This document shows, piece by piece, positions 37,801-52,901 of a stretch of DNA of 64,000 nt. Position 1 is the first letter of the stretch, and every line of letters begins with the position of its first letter. Origin of the DNA: Trichoplax adhaerens (Eukaryota; Placozoa; Uniplacotomia; Trichoplacea; Trichoplacidae); NCBI RefSeq assembly GCF_000150275.1, contig NW_002060957.1, forward strand, positions 794,445 through 858,444, read 5' to 3'. The translations under genes and the position numbers were made by a program. The notes beneath the pieces were generated by a model. That model saw nothing but the letters and a program-made list of their open reading frames with translations, was not told the origin of the DNA and did not search any database.

Positions 37801-38539
37801 ATCGTGTAGCTAGGAGAGTTTACAAGTTCAAAATAATGCAATATCAATCTTGTAATTTTTCACTGTTTTCAATTCAATGCACAGCGATCAAAATGAACTA
37901 GATACAGTCCTTCAGACCGTAGATATGCAGCCTGCCCGTACCTTTGAGAAGCTTGCCTATTGTCCTTTTCGGATTATGCAAAGTTGCCCAGGTAATGAAA
38001 AGCATTGGGTGTACAGTAGCCCGTACTTCGTTTGGTACAGTAGCCACTGTAAATACCACATGACTAGGCATTAACGGGGATGTAAAGGCAATAACGCCCA
38101 GCTAGGTGTATGCAAAGCAAATAAACCAAGTTTTGCTCATGGAATAATCAATATATGCTGGAGTATCTACGAGGGCAATTGCAAACGGCGATATGGTAAT
38201 CGACGTGTGCAATTCCCTGCAGCCATATTACTTGACCCCAAAGCGTGATATCTCTATGTCCATGGTACAAGCTTTCATAATACTACAGTGCCCACTTAAA
38301 CAGCCAACCAATCAGATGGGAGAGATCGCCGACCCACCAACACACAGATAAAAACGGACCACATAATTTTGGGAGAAAATTACTGATTTGCCACTGTACA
38401 GTGTACAGTACAGTACAGTATAATTTAATTTCATATTTACCAATATGCCATTTTAATTTCAGTATAAATTATGCAATCTGCGATAGGATAGTAATTTATA
38501 CAGTATATACAGTACTGTAAGGTATATAAGAAGAGAAGT

Positions 38540-38611
38540 GGAAGAAGAAGATAAGATAGATAGATAGATAGAAGATAAGAAGAATATGATAGATAAATAG
38601 ATAGATAATAA
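38540..38611. repeat. GAA / GATA microsatellite
   Basis: GAAGAAGAAGATAAGATAGA then imperfect tandem GATA units to about 38611. Confidence 0.85.
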
Positions 38612-39440
38612 TGACATCGCTAAAACCCGACCTCGGCTAAATGCAGTCATACGGTATTCATAAGAAGGGCGAGCTCCACCCATCTTAGCCAGGGACTGTA
38701 AGAATAAGAAATAATTAATAGTAGTAATTAATTAACTACTGTACACTGAGTGTACACATTGTTGAGCAGGAAATTTTTTCTGATACTGTACAGTACCGTG
38801 TACAGTTCAGTAAGTTACTGTCTTGGCTCCAAAATTTACTGTTGATCATTTTGGACTAGCAAACTGTAGGTTGTAGACGAAGACAGAGACTGCTCAATGA
38901 GCAATGCTCATAGACAAGATCCTTTGTCTTATGAGGAGTCCTTGACTAAGATAATCAGCCTATCACTCATACAATGCTGTAGCATCGATTCTCCTGTAGA
39001 AATCGTCAAGAATCATAGTATGAAACTACTAGATGTACATTATACAGTACTTGATATGGGATAAAAATGAGAAAACGCTTGGTCTACCGAACATCTCCGC
39101 CGGACTCAACATACAGTACCTAAGCTGTAACTATGAGACCGAGCTGAATCAGCTACACTTTACAGCAGTGAATGCATTTCCGCATTTTTATCCACCTTAC
39201 ACCATACGGAAAGGAAACAACATTAGAGTTATAGGAGCAACAAATGAAAATTGTGATGCAACAACTAAAAAAATTGCCATCATCTGACTCTAATTCTACA
39301 GTACAGCACTACAGTATGTTATACTGAAGTGTACAGTATGTACTGTAAATATGTCGAACAGTAGTGGATTGCACCATCCTCGGTGTCCGAGCGTCCGAGC
39401 CAAGCGCTGTAGTAGAAATTTTAGAGAATGCGCAATGTGT

Positions 39441-39529
39441 AAAATAGATGTCGTAGCATGTCTAAATACGACACTACACTATGCTCGATACATCGTTGTA
39501 AACGACAGTGTATGAACGACATCTATTTT
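39441..39529. repeat. foldback hairpin, 14-bp perfect arms
   Basis: AAAATAGATGTCGT at 39441-39454 is the exact complement of 39516-39529. The match continues imperfectly outward (a TGTGT/TGC mismatch, then ATR-CAT-like bases). The roughly 60-nt interior contains further short complementary strings (ACGACACTACACT against AGTGT-CGT). It could be a tiny foldback element; an expressed hairpin RNA cannot be excluded. Confidence 0.5.
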
Positions 39530-39667
39530 GCATAGTATGGTGAATGCTACATACAGTACTGTACACTATACAGTATCGTACTGGATGGGTGTTGGTTTGA
39601 CAACGTTGAACCCACGCCATATTGGTCTGTATCAATGACTAAATACTGTCTGTACTATGGATTCAAA

Positions 39668-39881
39668 TGGCGGGAAATTTGAAAGCCGATGAATGTACAA
39701 AACAGTACGTACATTCGAGTACGAACGACATTGTCAAACACGTCAGGCGGAAAGACGACGTGTCCAGTCAAGTCACTCACTGAATTGGACGTTGCCATAC
39801 AGATTGATTCAACAGCGTCCGCTTAGGGTGGAATTGCGAAGTCCTGAGCGATTGTCAACGAATTTTCAAGAACTAATTCAG
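39668..39881 (+). other. probable 5' untranslated exon of the BLM-like gene
   Basis: An unusually GC-rich stretch ends in a strong donor, ATTCAG|GTAAGTTA (boundary 39881). None of its three frames joins in frame to the next exon without a stop, so if it belongs to the BLM-like gene it is 5' UTR. The true transcription start is unknown. A 63-codon open frame starting at 39693 runs into the donor but would hit TGA at once in the next exon. Confidence 0.4.
39669..39684 (+). promoter_or_regulatory. E2F-like site with adjacent CHR-like element
   Basis: The string GGCGGGAAATTTGAAA contains the complement of TTTCCCGCC, a full E2F consensus, immediately followed by TTTGAA, the CHR element bound by DREAM/MuvB complexes at animal cell-cycle genes. 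It stands in GC-rich sequence at the likely 5' end of the BLM-like gene, a gene expected to be cell-cycle regulated. Sequence match only; function is inferred. Confidence 0.45.
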
Positions 39882-40971
39882 GTAAGTTAATAGCATTTAA
39901 AATTTTTAGAAAGTAGAAAGTACCAAGATAACTTGAGTCAACAACATTTCGCCATTTCCATGATTTGTGTCTATCCTTAATAAACAGTAGAGAGATGTTT
40001 GATTTCGTTCAATGTCTATGACAACTGTGGAGAGTCAATGACTGTCCATTGTATTGGCATGAAAAAAAATAGTCATACTGACTGTCTACTGTAGGTTGTG
40101 AAGTATTCCTACAAGCATTCATTTTATACTCGACAGCAGTTTTACTTTGATAAATTAAGATTTCAAGGTAGTAAACAGTAAAATGACAACCCAATGACCT
40201 ACCAGCTCACTGGTTGACAACTCCATTAGTATTGCTTTTAGCCTTTTTCTTACATACACAAGAATTTCTTTAACCAATGGTTTAATCATTCACTTAGTGA
40301 AAGGAAACGTAACACGAAAGTATACTTCATGCTGTACTGTACCAGCAATGACTGGACTCAGACTTGTCTTAATACTTCTTACCTTAGGTAGGATAACTAT
40401 TTTGCATAAATGCATAACCAAGCCTAATTTCCATCTTGAAGACGTGCTACTTGGCTAAACTCTTTCTACGTCATGATCAATTAATGGTAAGCGAGATATC
40501 ATAAGCTAATCTGAGATAACTGATCATTCAATAAATTGTGTTATACATCGTTTACATGTCGAGAACGAATTAAGACATACTGTACTGATCAAGTCACAAT
40601 GGAAGCTTTGAATCCTATTAATTCATACATGATAGGATTTAATAAATATATGTACCTAATCAATCAAAAACATGACAAAGAATGAACTTTCACTTGTTTC
40701 ACTCAGTCGTCTGGTATTCTTGCCTACATTTGTATATATATATATATAACATGCAGTATAGACTTCATAGACACTATGTAGCAAGGAATACTGTACTATA
40801 TGTATCGATTCCGTCGTTAAATAACTTTATCGACGACTGATTATCGTTAATACTATCATACTAATTGTCCTCGTTTATTCTATCTCCTTGAGATCCAATT
40901 TCTCTCACCTTCATGGTTGAAAATTGAAATTTACTTGCTACCTCTTGGATGAAATGTCCTTAGCAACAACA
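39882..40971. other. likely 5' intron of the BLM-like gene
   Basis: This lies between the donor at 39881 and an acceptor TCCTTAG just before 40964. It contains a short (AT)n run at about 40732-40748. No exon is seen inside. Confidence 0.4.
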
Positions 40972-45465
<4,494 letters not shown>

Positions 45466-48400
45466 TGTACTATGCTGTAGCTTTGAGTCCCTACTTTAAT
45501 CAAACGACAGTCAATCTCTAAGTATTATATATGAATATACAATACAGTTAACGCAGACTTTCACAAAAGGATTATGTCTACAACGGCAAGAAAGTAGCTC
45601 GACAAATGCACTAGATTACATCATACGCAATATAAGCTTTAAAATAACTGTAATTACGAAACTTCAGAAGTTATAATTTTCCAAGAGTGCATTTGGTGTT
45701 TACTGTCATTTTACGTGCCTTGCTTCGTAAATATCACGACTCCAGTACTGCACTGATTTTTATCAAATGAAGACCGATTTATATGTTTAAATTTGCAATA
45801 TTGAACAAAATTTTATATATCTATATATGCATATTTTATAAGTTATCGTTATTGGAAAAAAATGAATAAGAACTAAATCGAAATCATTTCGTAACAGCAA
45901 ATTGTATAATTGTAAATTTGTTAGAATTTTGAAATATGATTTTGTGCTATATTAAATAGCCAATTAAGAAAAAATATTAATCATGGTGGTCAAGAATACG
46001 AAATATACGAGTTGAAATAAAAATGAAATATTTCTAACCTATGCAGCAAAGGAATCTATCTCAAGAAGGATTCAAGCTTTATGTGTAATGAAATATAGGG
46101 CGAAAAATGTTTGCCTCGCAGCTTTCAACCAAATCTTGTTTTAGGTAGGATATTTTTAAGGGAGGCAGAAGCTATTTTAATTTACTGACATACCCAATTA
46201 CATGTAAAAACGCCACATTATTTACTAGTAGCTCTGTTATAGAACATCTTATTCGGAATGCAGGCAACTCTTTCATTCTGCACTTGGTTATAATCTCATT
46301 GATGCAAATGTACTGAAAACGTACTGTAATTGTCATAGTAGTGAAACCAACCAAGGTTTGTTGTTGCGGGAGAGTAAGCGAACTGAGTGCATAAAATTTT
46401 AAATTAGTTTAATATGTACGCCGACACAGCTCATAGCAACCAAATCTTTGTACTAATTTAATATGAATCTTTCATATAGTTAGTAACCTTTCAAAAAAAT
46501 GTATAGAATTTGAAGTAAAAATAATAAATCTTATCCTAATACCGAATCTCAGCGACGAAACATTCAACATAATTTTCTTAGATAGAAGCATATCCTGTAA
46601 AAATATTGCTCATGGATATTGCTCAGAACATTACTGTAAATAAATCGAAAGATGATCTAGTTTCTCAACATCATTTCTAGTTTTATGATGCTTAATAGAA
46701 AGAATTTCAATTTCTTATTCGTCTGTCCTTGAATGATTTCCGAACCTTTAGAAAGTCTAACTGTAAATAGCAATTCTATTGCTATAAATACCCCTGATAC
46801 TATAAGAATATTGTTATAAGCCACTAATCCTACAGCACTGCAGCTAAAATTTCTTGCAATTTTAATCATCTAATTATATATCTAGAGTGTGATCCAAAGT
46901 AGTGTAAATATGCAATGTAGAGTTAGTGCTTTTAATTTAATTCCTGAAACAATTTAGTACTATTACATCTAATTAATTAATATTGTAATTTTTACTAGTA
47001 TTAAACATTGCAGGTCGGAGAGAAATTAAATTTAATTAGTAAATTCAAGTGCCCAATGAACTTTAATAAGATCAATTACTCAACAGAAAGTGTTAGCACG
47101 AATCAATAAATTCGATCTGAGCTTTTTTTCTCTCTTTTTATGCATGAAAAACGCTACTACTAGCTAAACTTCTAGAACTGTATCTGAAATTAACGACAAA
47201 GATATAGCTTTATTTATGGGGTTGCTCTCTGCTTTGCTATTTAATTAATGGCGGATCGGATTAAGTGTCGGTAATCCTTTACTCTAATTCAAGTCATTAA
47301 TGATTAAGGTTCAAAATGGCTATCAGAGTATTTTATACAATAATATTAAAGTAGATTGTAAAAGATTCCTCCACTTCTCCTCCAAGCTCGATCCTATAAT
47401 TATTCATTCAAATAATCTTAAACAGCGATTTTCATTTATTTTATTAAAGCGGATATGATGAAGGTTGATAAATGTACTGAAATTAGAATATTTTCATTTG
47501 CTCATAGAGAAGCTCTCAACTACTTTGGCAGTCAAAAGATCTATGCTCCTACTTTTTCAATATTTATTGAAATGATGGAGTTATAATAGGAAAGTGCTAT
47601 AGTTTTTAAATTCGTGCGTTTATTTGTCATTAATTGGCTACAATGCAAGCCGATCATGATAGCATCATAGCTATTTGGCCGAATTATTACTGAAAACCTT
47701 TATTAGCGCTCAAAATTAAGCATCAGTAGCCACTTTTGTAATCTTTGGTTAAATCTTCTTTTTACTGGCATATAAATTGCATGAAGTAATAATTTCGGAT
47801 ATGCAGTAATTATCGTATTTTAATGTCTGAATTCAGCAGTAAGTAGCTCATTATAATCTATACCAAAGACATTCCATGCTAAAAGCCGGGACTAATTTTC
47901 AACGAAATGATTTGCTTCTCTATTCTGTTCAAATTTAAAAATATTTACGATAATTTTCAGATTGTTTCCAATCTAATTATAAATCAGCAGCTGGTACTGT
48001 TATGTCGTACATCACGAAATATTTTCAATTTTCTTCATAATGAATTTTGGCAACTAGATTATTTTATTAAAATCTGTAAGTTTCTGCTACATTTTTTTTA
48101 ATTTTCTCAAAGGTATTCTTGAACTCCATACCTAAAATTAAACCCAGAAGTTTAAATACTTCAAATTTGATTATTTAGTATCAAGTATTTTCTTGTAGCA
48201 GTAAATAATGGTGACTAATAGAGGGAGTATTTCATTGGTACGAAACAAAAATCGATTAATTTACCATTAACGTATATTAAGTATTAAAATACATTATAGT
48301 ACCAACATATTTTTCCCTTGACTATAGCTGTGGTATTAGTCACTGTATATACTGTATATATTATTATTAGTGCACAAAGTCATACTATCGTCTCATTTCC

Positions 48401-50190
48401 ATATGGATTTTATTGTTAATAAGCCATATGTTTTACTAACTCAGCTGTCAACTTTATTCCTTGCATAGAGAATTATATCTATCATATTTTGCTTTGCTAA
48501 CGGCATCATATGATTATTTCTGCCTATGTTAGAAAAGAGTTGGAACTGGAAAGAAATTTAGCCAAAGTGTTTACAATACATTATTATCAATTTGATTCAA
48601 GGTAAGTAGATTGATTTAATCCATCCTTTCATTCAAGAGTTTTTATTACAGATCCTAGAATACTGTATACTACGGAAACATGGATTTCTTCTATAATTTC
48701 AGTATTATATGAAGTCCACGTCAATCATCTGATAGCAAAAATTAATTTCAATTTTGGCCATCTTTACGGGGTCCTTTTCATTATTTACTACGGCAAATCA
48801 AATTACAGATTTAGGGTTATCTGTAGTAAGAAAATCTACTTATAAAAATGCGTTCACATATTGTACTATCGTCAATTTAGATCTTCTGTCCTGTAAGACC
48901 TATCAAATATGCCATAAATTAATAAGATATCTATACAAGGATTCCACTTGCACTAGATGCTACAAAATTTGATATCTAAATTATATAGTTAGCCTTTAAA
49001 TTGGCCTAATAGGTTTGCTTTCAGATGAATAGCATACTTTCACAGAAGATAGTACTCATCATATAACGATACTTTTATACCACCTGTATATCAAATTAGA
49101 GATGCTAAATAATAATCTATACTAATTAATAGCTTATAAATGTACCAATTTATCCTTGCATCCCATTTTTAAATTTCTCATCTCTTGTATGCAAAATGAA
49201 ATTCAGCTACTGCGTAACAAACGAGTAGCTTTCAATTTATCCCCAAAATTTCATATGCAGACTATAATAAATGCAGTCTGCCAATTATCTTAGCTTCTTT
49301 TCGTGACACTTTTGGGTTTCAATTCTTTATCTTTAATAGCAATTAGAGATTATTTAACGTTTATTTTTTAAGCAATTCTTAATTTCTTTAACGATACCTA
49401 GTATTAATTTTATATAAGAACAACCTTGAATATAAATTCCTTAAACTTAACTTCTTATCAAAGTAAGCAAAGCGAACGATAAATTACAATAGCTACTTTA
49501 CAATTAAGCTATACGAGGTAAGCAAGCTTGGGTCAATTTAATGAAATACCAGCAAAAGAGTAGATATTATTACATAATACTGATCGAATCTATACAGGCT
49601 TGCAATATAAAGCAGTTAGTGTGTTAAAAATGATATCCTATTTGCTAAAGATACAGCATGTCCTTACTCTATTTTAGTAAAGTTGGTAAACAAAATATTT
49701 ACTTTGAAGTCCTTGCAATAGCATGCAATAGTTGTAATTAAAGAAATATAGAGACAATTTCGTTAAAATACACAATTCACTCTACAGTTATGAAATAAAG
49801 GTACGTACGATTAAAATTTCTTGTAGAAGGAAATTTTATTTTCGGTAGGGTAAAATATGTTTAATTTTTTATTATTATAGTTTGTCTTTTTATGTTACAG
49901 TTCAAGTTTTTGTATTGCTTTATAGTACTGTAAGTTGAAATATGTCAGTTTCTAATGTAATTTCTATTAATAAATATTTATATCGACAAATTATTTACTG
50001 TATTTCAGGAAACCGTAAGCTTCAGTAGTTAAAACCTAAATTAAAGAATTCAGTTTATATCGATATCCAGCAAGATAGTGGTTTATTTTTATAATTATTG
50101 ATCATATACGCGTAGTCTTGAACTAGACATTATCAATGCAAAAAGCAGCATTTAACATTAAGTTCCTTAAAGTTATAAACTTGATCTGTT
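45466..50190. other. gene-poor stretch
   Basis: This is the 3' flank of the BLM-like gene (AATAAA at about 46017 is a possible distant poly(A) signal) followed by AT-rich sequence. A 70-codon minus-strand frame at 46657-46869 contains one membrane-like segment (ILIVSGVFIAIELLFTV), but I could not link it to other exons. No other feature is supported. Confidence 0.45.
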
Positions 50191-50443
50191 ATGTCGTTAA
50201 CATTCGATGGACTCTCTATGTTGAAATTAGACAAGCATCACAAACTCTACCTTCGCTTTTCCTGTTACTTATTAGAATATTCGAGAAAAGACAATACCAT
50301 GGCCGCGTTGAACAAAATTAATTTTGAATTTCCAATGTGGGAAAACGTTGACTGGCCTAAGCGAGAGGATGAAAAAGATGAGCAAGTCAAGGAATTGCTA
50401 AGCGAGAGTGAACAAGAAGTAAAAAAGGAACCGGATCAAGATA
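50191..50443 (+). CDS. orphan acidic N-terminal exon, unknown gene
   Basis: ATG at 50191 opens a frame that ends in a good donor, CAAGATA|GTAAGT (boundary 50444). An inner in-frame ATG (MAALNK, at 50300) has a good start context and gives the more protein-like part: FEFPMWENVDWPKREDEKDE, then a strongly charged helix-like tail rich in Glu and Lys. If unspliced it stops at 50475 (94 or 57 residues). The W-E-N-V-D-W string recalls the W-[DE]-N-V-[DE]-W string near the N-terminus of METTL2/METTL8-type tRNA methyltransferases, but no methyltransferase exon was found downstream. So it is either the first exon of a gene I could not follow, a small protein, or a gene fragment. Composition is clearly more protein-like than the surrounding sequence. 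Confidence 0.4.
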
Positions 50444-50696
50444 GTAAGTCTTGCATGCCATGTCAAGGGTTCTAATTTAACGGATAATTGGAATGTTGCT
50501 TCTTTAGATACACCTTTAACTAGGCTAATGAGTAGCAATTTACTAAAAGAGGTGCGAAATTTAAAATAGTATAATGGAAGTCAGAAAAGGATAGACTAGC
50601 CAAGTTATAATATGCACTTTGTTGATTGCAATTTGATGTACATCAAATATCCAATTCAATCAACTAACTATCTAAGAGAAGCCGATCAGAATAGCG

Positions 50697-51235
50697 TTAA
50701 AAAATAGTCAAGAAATAAGTCATTACCGTATTCCATACTGTTAGTTTGCATTTCGTAGCAAAATTTGGCATCACTTGACTAATACGGTCATAAAAGACTA
50801 TAAAATCCATTCTGTTTATGGCATCCATTGCTCGCACGAAACATCGCGCTGTAGTTAAATGATGGAAAGAAGTAATTAGGGGATAAAAGGGAATGGCAAC
50901 CTTGCTAATAACACTTATCGTTTGAAAAAATTGTTTATATAAAATCCCTCTGTCGCGATCAAGTGCTGTTCTTGACCACAAACGCAAAGTAATTATTGTA
51001 CCTGCGTAAACCCATTACTAGACTAATATTAGCCATTCCAATCGAAGAGAATCTTAGTATTTCAAAATAAATTGTTTGGTAAAATAGATTTTTGCCATCG
51101 TATAAAAGAGTAATGCTGGTACTGCAATCATGGGGCGTATTTTCCATCTCCATCAACGATAGCTATTTTGATACGCTGTATTCCCTCAGTTAAGTCAGCC
51201 CATAGAATACAGCATGTAGTAGCCATCGAAATGGC
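50697..51235 (-). other. possible broken or multi-exon gene, minus strand
   Basis: Three partly overlapping minus-strand frames look protein-like in succession. One begins at about 51226 with MATTCCILWADLTEGI and reaches DGDGKYAP before a stop. The next (from 51156) runs through TLLYDGKNLFYQT and SIGMANISLVMGL. The third (to 50697) runs through FFQTISVISKVAIPFYPLIT and ends near a possible donor WNT|GTAATG. Acceptor-like TTGCAG and donor-like GCAGGTAC signals occur between them, but the implied introns would be too short. It could be a frameshifted pseudogene or a gene whose introns I mis-place; family not recognised. Confidence 0.2.
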
Positions 51236-51270
51236 TAATAAGAATAATTGTAGATATCGTTAAGTGTCCT

Positions 51271-51696
51271 AAATGCTGTAATCCCTAGTTATGTAAGACC
51301 TCTCTACATGCTCCAGTTTATGATTCACGGCTTGATGTTTTGTGTGGGACTAGTTGCAGTTAAAGAAATTTTGTATCATTTTGTGGGGCATGTTCAAATT
51401 GATTACCCAGGTTGATCCCATTAAAAATGCTGTCTAGTTTAGTATACCCGTAAGCAACATTCGCGTGAAATATTAGTAATACTAAATGCTGTAATCCCTA
51501 GTTATGCAAGACCTCTGTACATGATCCTGCATATGATTCATGGCCTGGTGTTTTGTGTGGGACTAGTTGCAGTTAAATCGATTTTGTATTATTTTGTGGG
51601 GTATATTTATATTGATTACTCAGGTTGATCCCATTAAAAATGCTGTCTAGTTAATTATAGCCGTAAGCAATATTGCGCTTGAAATATGCGTGATAA
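51271..51696 (+). repeat. 213-bp tandem duplication with open membrane-like frame
   Basis: Two head-to-tail copies, about 51271-51483 and 51484-51696, are highly similar throughout. Both share AAATGCTGTAATCCCTAGTT, TTTTGTGTGGGACTAGTTGC, GTTGATCCCATTAAAAATGC and CCGTAAGCAA. In one plus-strand frame each copy is open for about 50 codons and encodes a hydrophobic segment (IPSYVRPLYML..., MIHGLMFCVGLVAVKEILY in copy 1; MIHGLVFCVGLVAVKSILY in copy 2) ending at IDY(P/S)G then TGA. The conservation continues past the stop, so it does not by itself show coding constraint. Either a duplicated exon of an unassigned gene or a plain tandem duplication. Confidence 0.7.
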
Positions 51697-52901
51697 CCGC
51701 ATGAGAATGCAATTAGCTATCCATTAATAATAAGTAAAGTAACGTTTCAATACGCCAAGTAGAACGAGCGAGTTATATTGTAGTTTATAATGACATAGAC
51801 TACGTTATGGTACAGTCTAGCATAACCGTACAACCACACATTAATCGATGCTGGCATTCACCTTGGCTGCGTTCCCAAGTTTTGAATTTTTTGGATAGGA
51901 AGACTGTCAAGATTCCTCTCAATTTTAGCTATAGCCAGTACACGCTCAAGGTGCGTCTATCAATAAAGTATTAAGTCATGACTAAACAGCCCATTGTCCC
52001 TCCAAGTATCCCCTAAAATCATAATATTAATAACAATAAGTGGCTAAACTCATGGAAATTCCACGGAATAGAGTCCAATTTTGAGTTATTAGACCGAGAG
52101 AATCCGGTTTAGGAACGCGAATTTTTAGTCAAATACTCCTAACAGCGTAAGACACGTACAATCCGCTCGAGTTCACCATGATCTCTAGCAGCTTACTCTA
52201 CCCTACTTCACTCTACCAATTTCTAATTTGAACATTAAACTGTGGTCAGTCGATACTCCATTGGAACTGTTTTTGTCAATGTGAAAAGCAAATTATGGAA
52301 TAATAATCCCAAGCAACTGTTGGTTTTTCTTTTCGTACTCCATAGTTAGGAAAGACATTTTTGACAAATTGGCAGCGCAGCCCGGTCCCGATTTGGGACC
52401 GGTACGATTTTGATGTCAATGTCAATCAACACAGCCATGCATGCTACAGTGTACAGTACTTTACTCTTTCAGTCAACTTGAGTCCATCGCACTCAAACTG
52501 TAGAGTACGCACTGTAGAGGAGAGAAAAACAAGCGTATCGGTACACTTCCAGTACACAACCGCTAGACAGTAACAAGTTCCATTCACTACATCACTCCAT
52601 ATAGGCGTGACTCAGGGAGGCAATCCATTACTCGTTATCACCATGCTTGTACCGAAGGGCTGGATGGGCGCGGCACCCCATCATTGCGTCAAAACATTGT
52701 ACTGGACGATAACGGGATTCTTGTTATTCTTCTTGTAGCCAATGAACAATGTTATTGATTAGACGATTATTACCGTTATAATTATGAGTATTATTAACAC
52801 AGTTGGATTATTTGCTGATGTATTCCATTGGCAAGCTGGGATAATTTAGCTTTCATAATTTTGTTCTTGGCCATTGAATCGCTTCACCAGTTATTGCCAT
52901 C
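51697..52901. other. 5' flank of the MCTP-like gene
   Basis: No exon supported. It contains a GTGTACAGTAC string near 52449, and composition becomes less AT-rich from about 52350. The promoter of the downstream gene is expected here, but no specific element was recognised. Confidence 0.4.

Larger units (their letters stand above)
37801..39667. other. divergent spacer between SMPD2-like and BLM-like genes
   Basis: The two genes are head to head. The spacer has no supported exon but is less AT-rich than average. It holds many TACTGTA/GTACAGTAC strings, a GATA microsatellite and a hairpin, listed separately. Promoters of both genes must lie here or just beyond. Confidence 0.6.
38390..39710. repeat. 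cluster of palindromic GTACAGTAC / TACTGTAC motifs
   Basis: Runs based on the near-palindrome TACTGTAC occur at about 38395-38422 (GTACAGTACAGTACAG), 38508-38520, 38783-38815, 39036-39046, 39104-39112, 39295-39350, 39550-39585 and 39697-39706, with stragglers near 40330, 40575 and 40790. The same string reappears near 52447 and 53800 but is sparse elsewhere. It may be a simple-repeat family or a class of short transposon ends. Confidence 0.55.

Noticed and set aside
46657-46869. 70-codon minus-strand frame with one membrane-like segment
   Set aside because: Could be an exon of a membrane protein, but no convincing acceptor, donor or second exon was found nearby.
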